A stretch of DNA of 64,000 nucleotides from Thiohalocapsa halophila. GTDB taxonomy: Bacteria; Pseudomonadota; Gammaproteobacteria; Chromatiales; Chromatiaceae. This document shows, piece after piece, positions 28,446 to 35,797 of this stretch (the stretch's first letter is position 1; the number at the start of each line of letters is the position of its first letter). Both the position numbers and the translations under genes were made by a program. The notes beneath the pieces were generated by a model. That model saw nothing but the letters and a program-made list of their open reading frames with translations. It was not told the DNA's origin and ran no database searches. The stretch spans positions 30,924 to 94,923 of the forward strand of contig NZ_NRRV01000015.1 in assembly GCF_016583825.1 (NCBI RefSeq), written 5' to 3'.

Positions 28446-30202
28446 GCGACCCCATCATCGGCATCGATCTCGGCACCACCAATTCGGAGGTGGCCGTAGT
28501 TCAGGACGGGCGCCCGCAAGTGCTGGAGGTGGACGGCGGCAAGCTGCTGCCGTCCGTGGTGGGGCTCGCGGACGACGGTACGCTGCTGGTGGGCCAGGCC
28601 GCGCGCAATCAGTACACCCTCTACCCCGAGCGCACCATCCGCTCCGTGAAGCGGCGCATGGGCGAGGATGTGCACCTGAGCCTCGGTGAGCAGTCCTACC
28701 GCCCGCAGGAGATCTCGGCGCTGATCTTGAAGCGCCTCAAGCGTGCGGCGGAAGAGGCCCTGGCGCAGCCGGTGGCGAAGGCCGTCATCACCGTGCCCGC
28801 CTATTTCTCCGACGCCCAGCGCCAGGCCACCCGCGACGCCGGCGAGCTGGCGGGCCTGGAAGTGGTGCGCATCATCAACGAGCCCACCGCCGCAGCGCTC
28901 GCCTACGAGGCCGACCACGAGGGCGCGCGCACCATTTTGGCGTACGACCTCGGCGGTGGCACTTTCGACGTCTCCGTGGTCCGCATGAGCGGTGAGGTCA
29001 CCGAAGTGCTGGCGAGCCATGGCAACAACCAGCTGGGCGGAGACGACTTCGACGCCCGGCTGGTGCAGCATGTGCTGGACTACCTCCGGGACAAGGAGGA
29101 TGTCGAGGTTGGCGAGAACCGCGGCGCACTGGCGCGCATCCAGCGCGCCTGCGAGACGGCCAAGATCGCCCTCACCGACGCGCCCTACGCCCGCATCGAC
29201 GAGGAATACCTGCTGGAGCACGACGGCCGCGCGGTGAACTTGTCGCTGGAGATCGACCGCGGCGACTACGAGTCGATGATCGAGGGCTACGTCGACGAGA
29301 CCCTGGAGGCCGTGCACATCGCCCTCAAAGGGGCGGGGCTCGCCGTCTCGGACCTCGACGAGGTGCTGCTGGTGGGCGGCGCCACGCGCACGCCGCTGAT
29401 CCAGCGCCGCCTAGAAGAGATTCTGGGCATGCAGCCCCGGGCCGAGGTGGACCCGGACCTGTGTGTGTCCACGGGCGCCGCCATCCAGGCCGCCGTCATC
29501 GCCGGGGAGCAGGTGGCCTCGGTGCTCGTGGATGTGACGCCCTACACCTTCGGCACCAGCGCCCTCGGTGAGCTGGACGGCGAGCTCTATCCATACACCT
29601 ATGTGCCGGTGATCCGCAAGCACACGCCCGTGCCGACGACCAAGAGCGAGGCCTTTCGGACCCTCCAGGACGGTCAGGCGAGCATCGACGTGCGGGTCTA
29701 CCAGGGCGAGGACCCGGATGCGCTGAGCAACACCGAGATCGGCGCCTTCCGCGTCGAAGGCCTGAGCGATGTGCCTGCGGGCAACCTGATCGTCATGACC
29801 TTTTCGCTGGACATCGACGGCATCCTAGAGGTGACCGCCCGCGAGAAGCGCACCGGCTTGGAGAAGGCCATCACCATCGACAACGCCACTGCCCGCTTCG
29901 AGGCCCACGAGCTGGACGCCGCCCGCGAGCGCCTGTCCGCACTCATCGAGGGCGAGGCCGAGCGCGTCAGCGAGGATGGCACTGGCGCATCGAGCGAAGC
30001 CGGGGAGCGGCGCGAGGCCGTCCAGGCCCGCGCCCTGGTGGAAAAGGCCGAGCGCCTGATGGCCGACGCCAACGCCGAGGACAAGGAAGACCTGGTGAAT
30101 CTGGTGGAGACCGTCCAAGACGCCCTTGCCGCCAACGATATGGCCGCGCTGGAGCCGGCCGTGGCCGAGCTTTCGGACCTGGTCTACTATCTGGAGTCCT
30201 GA
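28442..30202 (+). CDS. Hsp70 family chaperone (DnaK/HscC-like)
   Basis: ATP-driven chaperone of 586 residues, shorter than DnaK. The ATPase domain is intact: phosphate 1 IGIDLGTTNSEVAVV (6-20), Lys70 in RSVKRRMG, phosphate 2 AYDLGGGTFDVSVV (about 167-180), LGGDDF (198-203) and adenosine motif LLVGGATRTP (309-318). The interdomain linker VLVDVTP is at 361-367, followed by a substrate-binding domain (about 367-480) and a short helical lid (about 490-586). The acidic DnaK tail is absent. The GTG start overlaps the GrpE-like stop. Placement beside dedicated J-, GrpE- and TPR-like genes, not with dnaJ or groEL, marks it as a specialised Hsp70. Its clients are unknown. Confidence 0.93.
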   Translation: MSDPIIGIDLGTTNSEVAVVQDGRPQVLEVDGGKLLPSVVGLADDGTLLVGQAARNQYTLYPERTIRSVKRRMGEDVHLSLGEQSYRPQEISALILKRLKRAAEEALAQPVAKAVITVPAYFSDAQRQATRDAGELAGLEVVRIINEPTAAALAYEADHEGARTILAYDLGGGTFDVSVVRMSGEVTEVLASHGNNQLGGDDFDARLVQHVLDYLRDKEDVEVGENRGALARIQRACETAKIALTDAPYARIDEEYLLEHDGRAVNLSLEIDRGDYESMIEGYVDETLEAVHIALKGAGLAVSDLDEVLLVGGATRTPLIQRRLEEILGMQPRAEVDPDLCVSTGAAIQAAVIAGEQVASVLVDVTPYTFGTSALGELDGELYPYTYVPVIRKHTPVPTTKSEAFRTLQDGQASIDVRVYQGEDPDALSNTEIGAFRVEGLSDVPAGNLIVMTFSLDIDGILEVTAREKRTGLEKAITIDNATARFEAHELDAARERLSALIEGEAERVSEDGTGASSEAGERREAVQARALVEKAERLMADANAEDKEDLVNLVETVQDALAANDMAALEPAVAELSDLVYYLES

Positions 30203-30206
30203 GTCG

Positions 30207-30494
30207 GTGGAGCGCTGCCCCAACTGCCGTGCCCGCACCGACGGCAGCCCCGAGTGCCGCCGGTGTGGAATGGAGCTCAAGCTGTTGCAAGCCGCGGAGC
30301 AGGCGGCCGAGCAGGCGCTGAGCGAGGCCCTGTCCGAGCTAGCCCACGGCCGCCCAGCCGCCGCTGCCCGCGCCGCCGAGCGCGCGCTGTCCCTGAAGCG
30401 CACGCCGATGGGGGAGCAGGTGGCGCGCTTCGTGCGGCTGCGCCGGGATGCGGCGGCTCGAGATCTGCTGCAAGACCTGACGGCGCGATCCTAG
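30207..30494 (+). CDS. Small zinc-ribbon protein of the Hsp70 operon
   Basis: A 95-residue protein starting at a GTG 4 bases after the Hsp70 stop. The first 23 residues carry two Cys pairs, CPNC and CRRC, 13 residues apart, an evident zinc ribbon. The rest is Ala/Glu/Leu/Arg-rich and helical, with one possible TPR-like helix pair (HGRPAAAARAAERALSLKR). The close spacing and matching codon use indicate the fifth gene of the operon. No family name is assigned; a role as metal-dependent adaptor or redox sensor is speculation. Confidence 0.7.
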   Translation: MERCPNCRARTDGSPECRRCGMELKLLQAAEQAAEQALSEALSELAHGRPAAAARAAERALSLKRTPMGEQVARFVRLRRDAAARDLLQDLTARS

Positions 30495-30599
30495 CACTTG
30501 ATTTGAGCCAATTTCGCAGGCTCCCTGCTCGGCAGGGGCGGAGCAGATGAATCAAATCGAAGTCTCTGGTCCTTGGGGGAGGGTGATCGCGCTCGGATG

Positions 30600-30653
30600 C
30601 CCGATCCCGATCCCGATCCCGAGTGCAAAGTTGCCTGAAACGCTGCACTCGGG
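30600..30653. terminator. Inverted repeat between convergent genes, preceded by a hexamer repeat
   Basis: CCCGAGTGCA (30618-30627) and TGCACTCGGG (30644-30653) are perfect 10-bp arms around a 16-base loop in the 177-base convergent gap between the zinc-ribbon gene and the invertase. A short GATCCC hexamer repeat runs just before it (about 30603-30620). No T-run follows, so a bidirectional terminator role is only suggested by position. Confidence 0.4.
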
Positions 30654-30671
30654 AGGTGTTCCCTTGCACCC

Positions 30672-32054
30672 TCAGTCCGCCAGCTCGCGCTGGTCTACGG
30701 CGCAGAACATATCCAGCAGCTTGTCGTCCTCGACAATCTTGTGGCCCAGGATGTAGCCGGCGGCGGACCAGACCTGACGCAGGTGCGCACGGCGGCCGAT
30801 GAGATTGCCGGCGCGGCCGTCGTAGTACTCGGGAAAATTCGCCTGCGGTAGGCCATGGTCGGCGACGTCCAGCGCCAGCTGCGCCAAGTCCCCGCGGCCG
30901 GTCTTCATGGCGGCGGCGACGAAGGCCCAGATGAGCACTGGCCAATTGCCGCCGTTGTGATAGGACCAGGGCACGTTCTTCGGGTCGCTGCCGGTCATGA
31001 ACATCCACTCCTTGCCCACCACCGCCGGGTAGACCAGCTTGGCGGGCATGTTGCCGACCAAGTCCTCCCAGCGGTCCTGATACAGGCGCATGATGCCCTG
31101 GGCCTCGCGCTGGCTGGTGATGCCGAAGATCACCGCCAGCAGGTTGCCGAGGGCGAAGAAGCGAAAATCCATGCGCCCGGGGCCCAGGTTGCCCACCAGA
31201 AAGCCCGCCCGCGCCGGCAGCCAGTCGACGATCCACTCCGGAATGGACTCCGGGTAGATGTTCAGCATGTTGACGCTGCCGGTGCCGAACTCCTCGGTGC
31301 GGTAGCGGTGGATCTCGTTCAGGCGCTCCAGGTCCAGCCAGTAGAACAGCTGGATGTAGTTGCGCAGCATATTGGCGCGCTTGTCGGCGAGCGCGATGAT
31401 GTCGTGGGACTCCGGCGTGTCCCGCAGCAGCTCCACCGCGCTCACCAGCATGCCGTAAAAGAGCGATTGGATCTCCAGCGGATGGCCGTAGACGCCCATG
31501 CGCCGGTCGATCATGAAAGAGCCGTCCGGCACCAGCAGGGTCGGGAAGACCTCGAAGCCCTCGCGCAGCGTCAGCTCCAGAATGCCGCGCAGCGCGCGCT
31601 GGACCTCCGGCTCCAGCGCCAGGGCCTTGTCGCCGGTGGCGCGGCAGTAGATGTTGAGCAGGATCACCCACCACATCATGGCGTCCACCGGCGCCACCCG
31701 GCCGATGGCGTGGTCGCCGAAGTCCGCCCGCATCCGCTCCTGGCCCTGCTCGTCCAAGCCGACGCGGAAGCTCGCGGGCAGCACCGCGGGCTCGATCTCG
31801 TGGCCGTGGATGCGCTGGTGCTGGCTGCGCAGCCGCAGCACCGTGCGCAGGAAGTTGCGCACGATGTCCCCCTCGCCGTCAGCCAAGAAGACCAGCGCCG
31901 AGGGGATGAAGTCCCGCACGAAGCAGTCGTGATAGTTCTCGGCTTCCGCGCTGCCCTCGGCAATGGCGGCGACGGTCCCCACCGGCTCGCCGCCGTAGGT
32001 CATCACCGAGCCGCGAAGCAGCTCGTAGGCGGATGCGATGGCGTCTTCGTTCAA
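30672..32054 (-). CDS. Glycoside hydrolase family 100 (alkaline/neutral invertase)
   Basis: Cytosolic sucrose-hydrolysing enzyme of the plant/cyanobacterial neutral-invertase type. The 460-residue product contains the family's highly conserved segments: GEPVGTVAAIAEGS, DCFVRDFIPSALVFLADGE, DHAIGRVAPVDAMMWW, FPTLLVPDGSFMIDRRMGVY, GHPLEIQSLFYGML and PWSYHNGGNWPVLIW. No signal peptide. The start is TTG at 32054, giving MNEDAIASAYELL. It is convergent with the Hsp70 operon, and a small membrane protein gene lies 97 bases upstream on the same strand. It suggests turnover of sucrose, a compatible solute in some halotolerant bacteria. Confidence 0.92.
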   Translation of the reverse strand: MNEDAIASAYELLRGSVMTYGGEPVGTVAAIAEGSAEAENYHDCFVRDFIPSALVFLADGEGDIVRNFLRTVLRLRSQHQRIHGHEIEPAVLPASFRVGLDEQGQERMRADFGDHAIGRVAPVDAMMWWVILLNIYCRATGDKALALEPEVQRALRGILELTLREGFEVFPTLLVPDGSFMIDRRMGVYGHPLEIQSLFYGMLVSAVELLRDTPESHDIIALADKRANMLRNYIQLFYWLDLERLNEIHRYRTEEFGTGSVNMLNIYPESIPEWIVDWLPARAGFLVGNLGPGRMDFRFFALGNLLAVIFGITSQREAQGIMRLYQDRWEDLVGNMPAKLVYPAVVGKEWMFMTGSDPKNVPWSYHNGGNWPVLIWAFVAAAMKTGRGDLAQLALDVADHGLPQANFPEYYDGRAGNLIGRRAHLRQVWSAAGYILGHKIVEDDKLLDMFCAVDQRELAD

Positions 32055-32151
32055 GCGACTGGACTCCGGGGCTGGGTGTGACGGCCGCGCGGCTCGGCGG
32101 CGGACGCGGTTGTCAGAGCAAGTGCGCAGCGGCTGGCATCAGGACATACGC

Positions 32152-32517
32152 TCAGCCGAGCGCCTCGCCCACCAGGCGGTTGGTGAGCAGCAGTGCCGCC
32201 ACCGTCAGCCCCAGAAAGGCGAGTGCCAGCAAACCATACCAGCCGCGGGCGAGACCCCGCTTCAGCCGCGGCCAACCGGCCATGTCTGCGGTGGCAGGCG
32301 GCGGCACGGATTCGAAGGTGGTGATGAACACGGCGGCACAGACACACCAGAGGAAGCCAACGATGGCCGGCAGCAATACCGCATCGCTGCGCTGCGGATC
32401 ACCGAAGACCACGAGATAGGCCGCCGCCAACAACAGGAGCGCCGCCAGTGCGCTGAATACGGACAGCGCGGGCCGCAGCCAGCGCGCGACGCTTTGCAGG
32501 CGGGAGAGTACGGACAT
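32152..32517 (-). CDS. Small membrane protein (unknown function)
   Basis: A 121-residue protein with three hydrophobic segments: SVFSALAALLLLAAAYLVVF (about 17-36), DAVLLPAIVGFLWCVCAAVF (about 43-63) and a C-terminal GLLALAFLGLTVAALLLT. Between the second and third is a Pro/Lys/Arg-rich loop. The ATG at 32517 gives MSVLSRLQSVARWLRP; longer starts at 32547 and 32592 are possible. It precedes the invertase on the same strand. I do not recognise the family; its topology resembles small integral proteins of unknown role. Confidence 0.65.
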   Translation of the reverse strand: MSVLSRLQSVARWLRPALSVFSALAALLLLAAAYLVVFGDPQRSDAVLLPAIVGFLWCVCAAVFITTFESVPPPATADMAGWPRLKRGLARGWYGLLALAFLGLTVAALLLTNRLVGEALG

Positions 32518-32754
32518 GGCTCTTGGCGCTCGCTGCTCGAACTGCATTGATGGTGATGCCGTTTGGCGCTGCTGACAACGCCCGGCTGTCATCGGGCCGT
32601 CATCGCAAGCGGATCGCTGCGCCGCTCGACCCCCGAGTCATTGCCAATGGAGGCGCTGCTATTGAGCGGCTGGTCGGTCGCTTCGGCTGCGCATGGCGGT
32701 TGCCGCGATGAGCCGGGATTCAGGGCGGCAGGGGCGCGCTCGTCGGGTGACGCC

Positions 32755-33225
32755 TCAAGGGGTGGAGGGTCCTTCGCCGGGCGCTGGCGAGTCGACCGCG
32801 CCCGGCGGCGGCAGCCCGATGGCAGCACCCGGCAGGAAGCCGAGGTCCGCTGCGGTTTCGGCAGCCGCCGCGTCGATGGTAAAGACGTGGATGCGGCCCG
32901 TCGGCGCGCCGCAGACCTGCGCATGGTGCATGCCGTCCGTGGTGGTGCGCGCCGCGTGCACCTCGATGCCGGCGGCGGTGAGCTGCTCGCGCATGGCCGC
33001 GATGGACGTGCCGCTGTCGGGCTCGCACTGCCGGCTGCCGTCGGGCTTGAAGACATCGATACGCCCCGGTGCGCCTCCGGGTGCGCCTCCGGGTGCGCCT
33101 CCAGTCGGCGACCCGAGCCCCTGCCCAGCGCCGGCTGCCATAACGATGACGGTCTGGGCGAGCCAGAGCGCACCCAGGATAAGCGCGAGTCTGGCGGCGA
33201 GTGGCAGGGGCAGGGGCATGGTCAT
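32755..33225 (-). CDS. Putative exported/anchored protein with Gly-Ala-Pro repeat
   Basis: A 156-residue protein of unknown function. A signal-anchor (MTMPLPLPLAARLALILGAL, hydrophobic to about residue 32) is followed by a GGAP repeat linker, then a small domain with two Cys (SRQCEPDSG and QVCGAPTG) and the segment GRIHVFTIDAAAAETAADL. The C-terminus is Pro-rich. The phrase GRIDVFKPDG near the start echoes GRIHVFTID later, suggesting an internal duplication. The start at 33225 was chosen for the signal sequence. Divergent from ubiG. Confidence 0.6.
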   Translation of the reverse strand: MTMPLPLPLAARLALILGALWLAQTVIVMAAGAGQGLGSPTGGAPGGAPGGAPGRIDVFKPDGSRQCEPDSGTSIAAMREQLTAAGIEVHAARTTTDGMHHAQVCGAPTGRIHVFTIDAAAAETAADLGFLPGAAIGLPPPGAVDSPAPGEGPSTP

Positions 33226-33423
33226 CTCGGGGCCGATGGTCGATGCGCCCGATTTTAACCCCGATTCTGACCAAGCCAGGCGCTCGCTGTTGGCGCCCAG
33301 CATTGGTACCCAGCGTCGGTACCCAGCGCGGGACCGGATCTCGTCCGGCCCGCCTTGGTTGCAATGTCGGCGGCCTAGCCAGATATCCGCAACAAGCCCG
33401 CTGTTGACACTGCCGCATTCGCC

Positions 33424-34191
33424 ATGACCGCCGTCCATCTCACCGCTCCAGACATCGACCCGAGCGAGGTCGAATACTTCGAGAAGCTCGCCCACCGCTG
33501 GTGGGACGACCAGGGTCCGTTTTGGCCGCTGCACAAGCTGAACGCCTTTCGGCTCGACTATGTGCGCGATCGCCTCTGCGCCGCCTTCGGCTGCGACCCC
33601 GACGCCGAGCGTCCGCTAGAGGGGCTGGAGATCCTGGACATCGGCTGCGGCGGCGGCATCCTGAGCGAGTCCGTGCATCAGCTCGGCGCCAAGGTCACAG
33701 GCACCGAGATCACCGAGAAGAACGTGCGCGTCGCGGAAATCCACGCCAACTGGAGCGGCGCCGACATCGACTATCAGCTCATCACCGCCGACGACCTCGC
33801 CGCCAGCGGCGCCAGCTTCGACGCCGTGCTCAACATGGAGGTGGTCGAGCACGTGGAGCACCTGCCGGACTTCCTGGCCAGCTGCGCCAAGCTGGTGCGC
33901 CCGGGCGGTGTGATGGTGGTGGCCACCATCAACCGCACGCCGGTGGCCTGGCTCAGCGCCATCGTCGGTGCCGAATACGTTCTCGGCTGGCTGCCCAAGG
34001 GCACGCACCACTATCGCAAGCTGGTGAAGCCCAAAGAGCTGGCGGCGGGCCTGGGGCCCGAATTCCAGGTCATCCACGAGACGGGCGTGCGCGTGAACCC
34101 CCTCAACCGCCACTTCTCCTTCAGCGGCTACAAGGGCATCAACTACATGATGGTCTTTCAGCGCGCCGGCACCGCCGGCAGCGGGGCCTGA
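33424..34191 (+). CDS. ubiG: Ubiquinone biosynthesis O-methyltransferase UbiG
   Basis: Performs both O-methylations in ubiquinone synthesis; peripheral inner-membrane enzyme. The 255-residue product has an N-terminus typical of UbiG (VEYFEKLAHRWWDDQGPFWP, LHKLNAFRLDY), SAM-binding motif ILDIGCGGGILSES, NMEVVEHVEHLPDFLASCAK and the lipid-interaction region LPKGTHHYRKLVKPKELAAG. It begins the block that, apart from insertions, follows the Pseudomonas order ubiG-mtaD-mtnA-gyrA-serC-pheA-hisC-tyrA. The next gene starts 3 bases after the stop. Confidence 0.97.
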   Translation: MTAVHLTAPDIDPSEVEYFEKLAHRWWDDQGPFWPLHKLNAFRLDYVRDRLCAAFGCDPDAERPLEGLEILDIGCGGGILSESVHQLGAKVTGTEITEKNVRVAEIHANWSGADIDYQLITADDLAASGASFDAVLNMEVVEHVEHLPDFLASCAKLVRPGGVMVVATINRTPVAWLSAIVGAEYVLGWLPKGTHHYRKLVKPKELAAGLGPEFQVIHETGVRVNPLNRHFSFSGYKGINYMMVFQRAGTAGSGA

Positions 34192-34194
34192 GCC

Positions 34195-34806
34195 ATGCAG
34201 ATCGCACTCTTTGGCGCCACCGGCGGCACCGGCCAACAGGTGCTGGAGCAGGTCCTGGCGGCCGGGCATAGTATCAAGGCGCTGGCCCGCGACCCCGCCA
34301 AGCTGTCGACCCGCGAGGGCCTCAGCGTGATCCAGGGGGACGTGCTGGACCAGGCGGCGACGGACAGCTGCGTCGAGGGCACGGATGCGGTCATCTGCGT
34401 GCTGGGCACGACACCGGGCAGCGAGCCGGTGGAGGCCGCCGGCACCGAGCGCATCCTGGCGGCCATGGACAAGCACGGCGTCAAGCGGCTCATCGCCGTC
34501 AGCTCCATGGGCGTCGGCGACAGCATTGATCAGGTCAATTTCGCCTTCCGCATCATCATGAATCTGACGCTGAAGCGCATCATGCAGGCCAAGGCGGAGC
34601 AGGAGCGCCTAATCATGGCGAGCGACACGGACTGGACCATCGTTCGCCCCGGCGGGCTCACCGACGCGCCGGCGAGCGGCGAGTACCGCGCCGGACTCGA
34701 CAAGTCCATCAAGGCCAAGCGGGTGTCGCGCGCCGATGTCGCGGACTTCGTGGTCAAGCAGCTCGCCGATCGCAGCTATGTCCGCCGGGCGCCGGCGGTG
34801 AGCTGA
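34195..34806 (+). CDS. NAD(P)-binding atypical short-chain dehydrogenase (NmrA-like)
   Basis: A 203-residue Rossmann protein. The N-terminal dinucleotide motif is IALFGATGGTGQQVLEQVLA, followed by ALARDPAK, VIQGDVLD, AVICVLGTTPG and DTDWTIVRPGGLTD. It lacks the Tyr-x3-Lys active site of classical SDRs and is short, as in the NAD(P)H-binding/NmrA-like group that includes flavin reductase-like and regulatory members. It is tightly coupled to ubiG (3-base gap), so it may serve quinone metabolism, but the substrate cannot be read from sequence. Confidence 0.85.
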   Translation: MQIALFGATGGTGQQVLEQVLAAGHSIKALARDPAKLSTREGLSVIQGDVLDQAATDSCVEGTDAVICVLGTTPGSEPVEAAGTERILAAMDKHGVKRLIAVSSMGVGDSIDQVNFAFRIIMNLTLKRIMQAKAEQERLIMASDTDWTIVRPGGLTDAPASGEYRAGLDKSIKAKRVSRADVADFVVKQLADRSYVRRAPAVS

Positions 34807-34902
34807 AGGCGTCCACCGGCGGGCCGCCAACCGCCTGCTTGACCCTGTCCTAACCCGCTGCTGCAATGGGCAAATCGCCCACCGCCCGTCTCCGAGCGAG
34901 CC

Positions 34903-35766
34903 ATGAACGACCCCGCTGCTGCCCCGCCGCGCCTGCCTACGGAGGACGACCTCGAAGCCATGGTCGTGGGGGCGGACGGCTCCGTGTCGCCGGAGGTCGT
35001 GCGGCTGCCCACCGAGGACGACCTCCCGAGCGACGACGGAGAGCCCATGGAGACTTGGCGCCACCGCCTGCAGATGGACCTGCTCATCGACGCCCTGCTG
35101 CCCTGGGCCGAGGCGCGCGGCGACTGCTTCGTCGGCGGCAACATGTTCTTGTATTTCAGTGACGAGCATCTGCAGAACAAGGACTTCCGAGGCCCCGACG
35201 TCTTCGTCGCCCTAGGCGTCTCGCCTCGCGAGCGCAAGAGCTGGGTCGTCTGGCAGGAGGGCAAGGCGCCGGACCTGGTCGTCGAGCTGGTCTCCAAGAC
35301 CAGCCGCCACGTGGACAAGGTCGAGAAGAAGCAGGTCTATCAAGACCAGCTGCGGGTCGCCGAGTACTTCTGGTTCGATCCCTGGGCGCCGGAGGACTTC
35401 GCCGGCTTCACCCTCGTCGACGGCCGCTACCAGCCCATCGAGGCTGCCGGACCCGGCCGCATCCCGAGCCCCCTGCTCGGCCTGACACTGGGCTGGTGGG
35501 ACGGCACCTTCCGCTGGGTCGAGACCCGCTGGCTGCGCTGGTGGGACGCCGACGGCAACCTGCTGCCGACCCACACGGAGCTTGCTCAAGCCGACGCCGA
35601 CGCCGCCCGTGCGAACGCCGAGGCAGAGAAAGCGAAAGCCGGCGCCGCCCGGGCCGACGTCGAAGCGACTGAGCGCCGGCTCGCGGAAGAAGCCCGGCGC
35701 GCCGAGGCGGCCGAGGCCGAGCTCGCGCGGCTGCGGGCGAAGCTGGGGGAGGGCGGCGGCGACTGA
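34903..35766 (+). CDS. Uma2 family (PD-(D/E)xK nuclease-like) protein with coiled-coil tail
   Basis: A 287-residue protein with the Uma2 restriction-endonuclease-like fold: GGNMFLYFS, DFRGPDVFVALGV and PDLVVELVSKTSRHVD, then KKQVYQDQLRVAEYFWFDPW. Asp in GPD, Glu in VVELVS and the Lys-rich stretch match the nuclease core. The N-terminus repeats the phrase LPTEDDL twice (about residues 11 and 36). Residues about 228-280 form a charged coiled coil (repeats of ADAARANAEAEKAKA type). Uma2 proteins are abundant in cyanobacteria and purple sulfur bacteria; no activity is established. Confidence 0.85.
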   Translation: MNDPAAAPPRLPTEDDLEAMVVGADGSVSPEVVRLPTEDDLPSDDGEPMETWRHRLQMDLLIDALLPWAEARGDCFVGGNMFLYFSDEHLQNKDFRGPDVFVALGVSPRERKSWVVWQEGKAPDLVVELVSKTSRHVDKVEKKQVYQDQLRVAEYFWFDPWAPEDFAGFTLVDGRYQPIEAAGPGRIPSPLLGLTLGWWDGTFRWVETRWLRWWDADGNLLPTHTELAQADADAARANAEAEKAKAGAARADVEATERRLAEEARRAEAAEAELARLRAKLGEGGGD

Positions 35767-35797
35767 TCGTCAGCCGCCCCTGCAAGCGCCCGCGCAC

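Noticed and set aside
33402..33423. A perfect TTGACA just before ubiG taken as a promoter
   Set aside because: It lies only 16 bases before the ubiG ATG, so the matching -10 would be inside the coding region and no -10-like hexamer is there.
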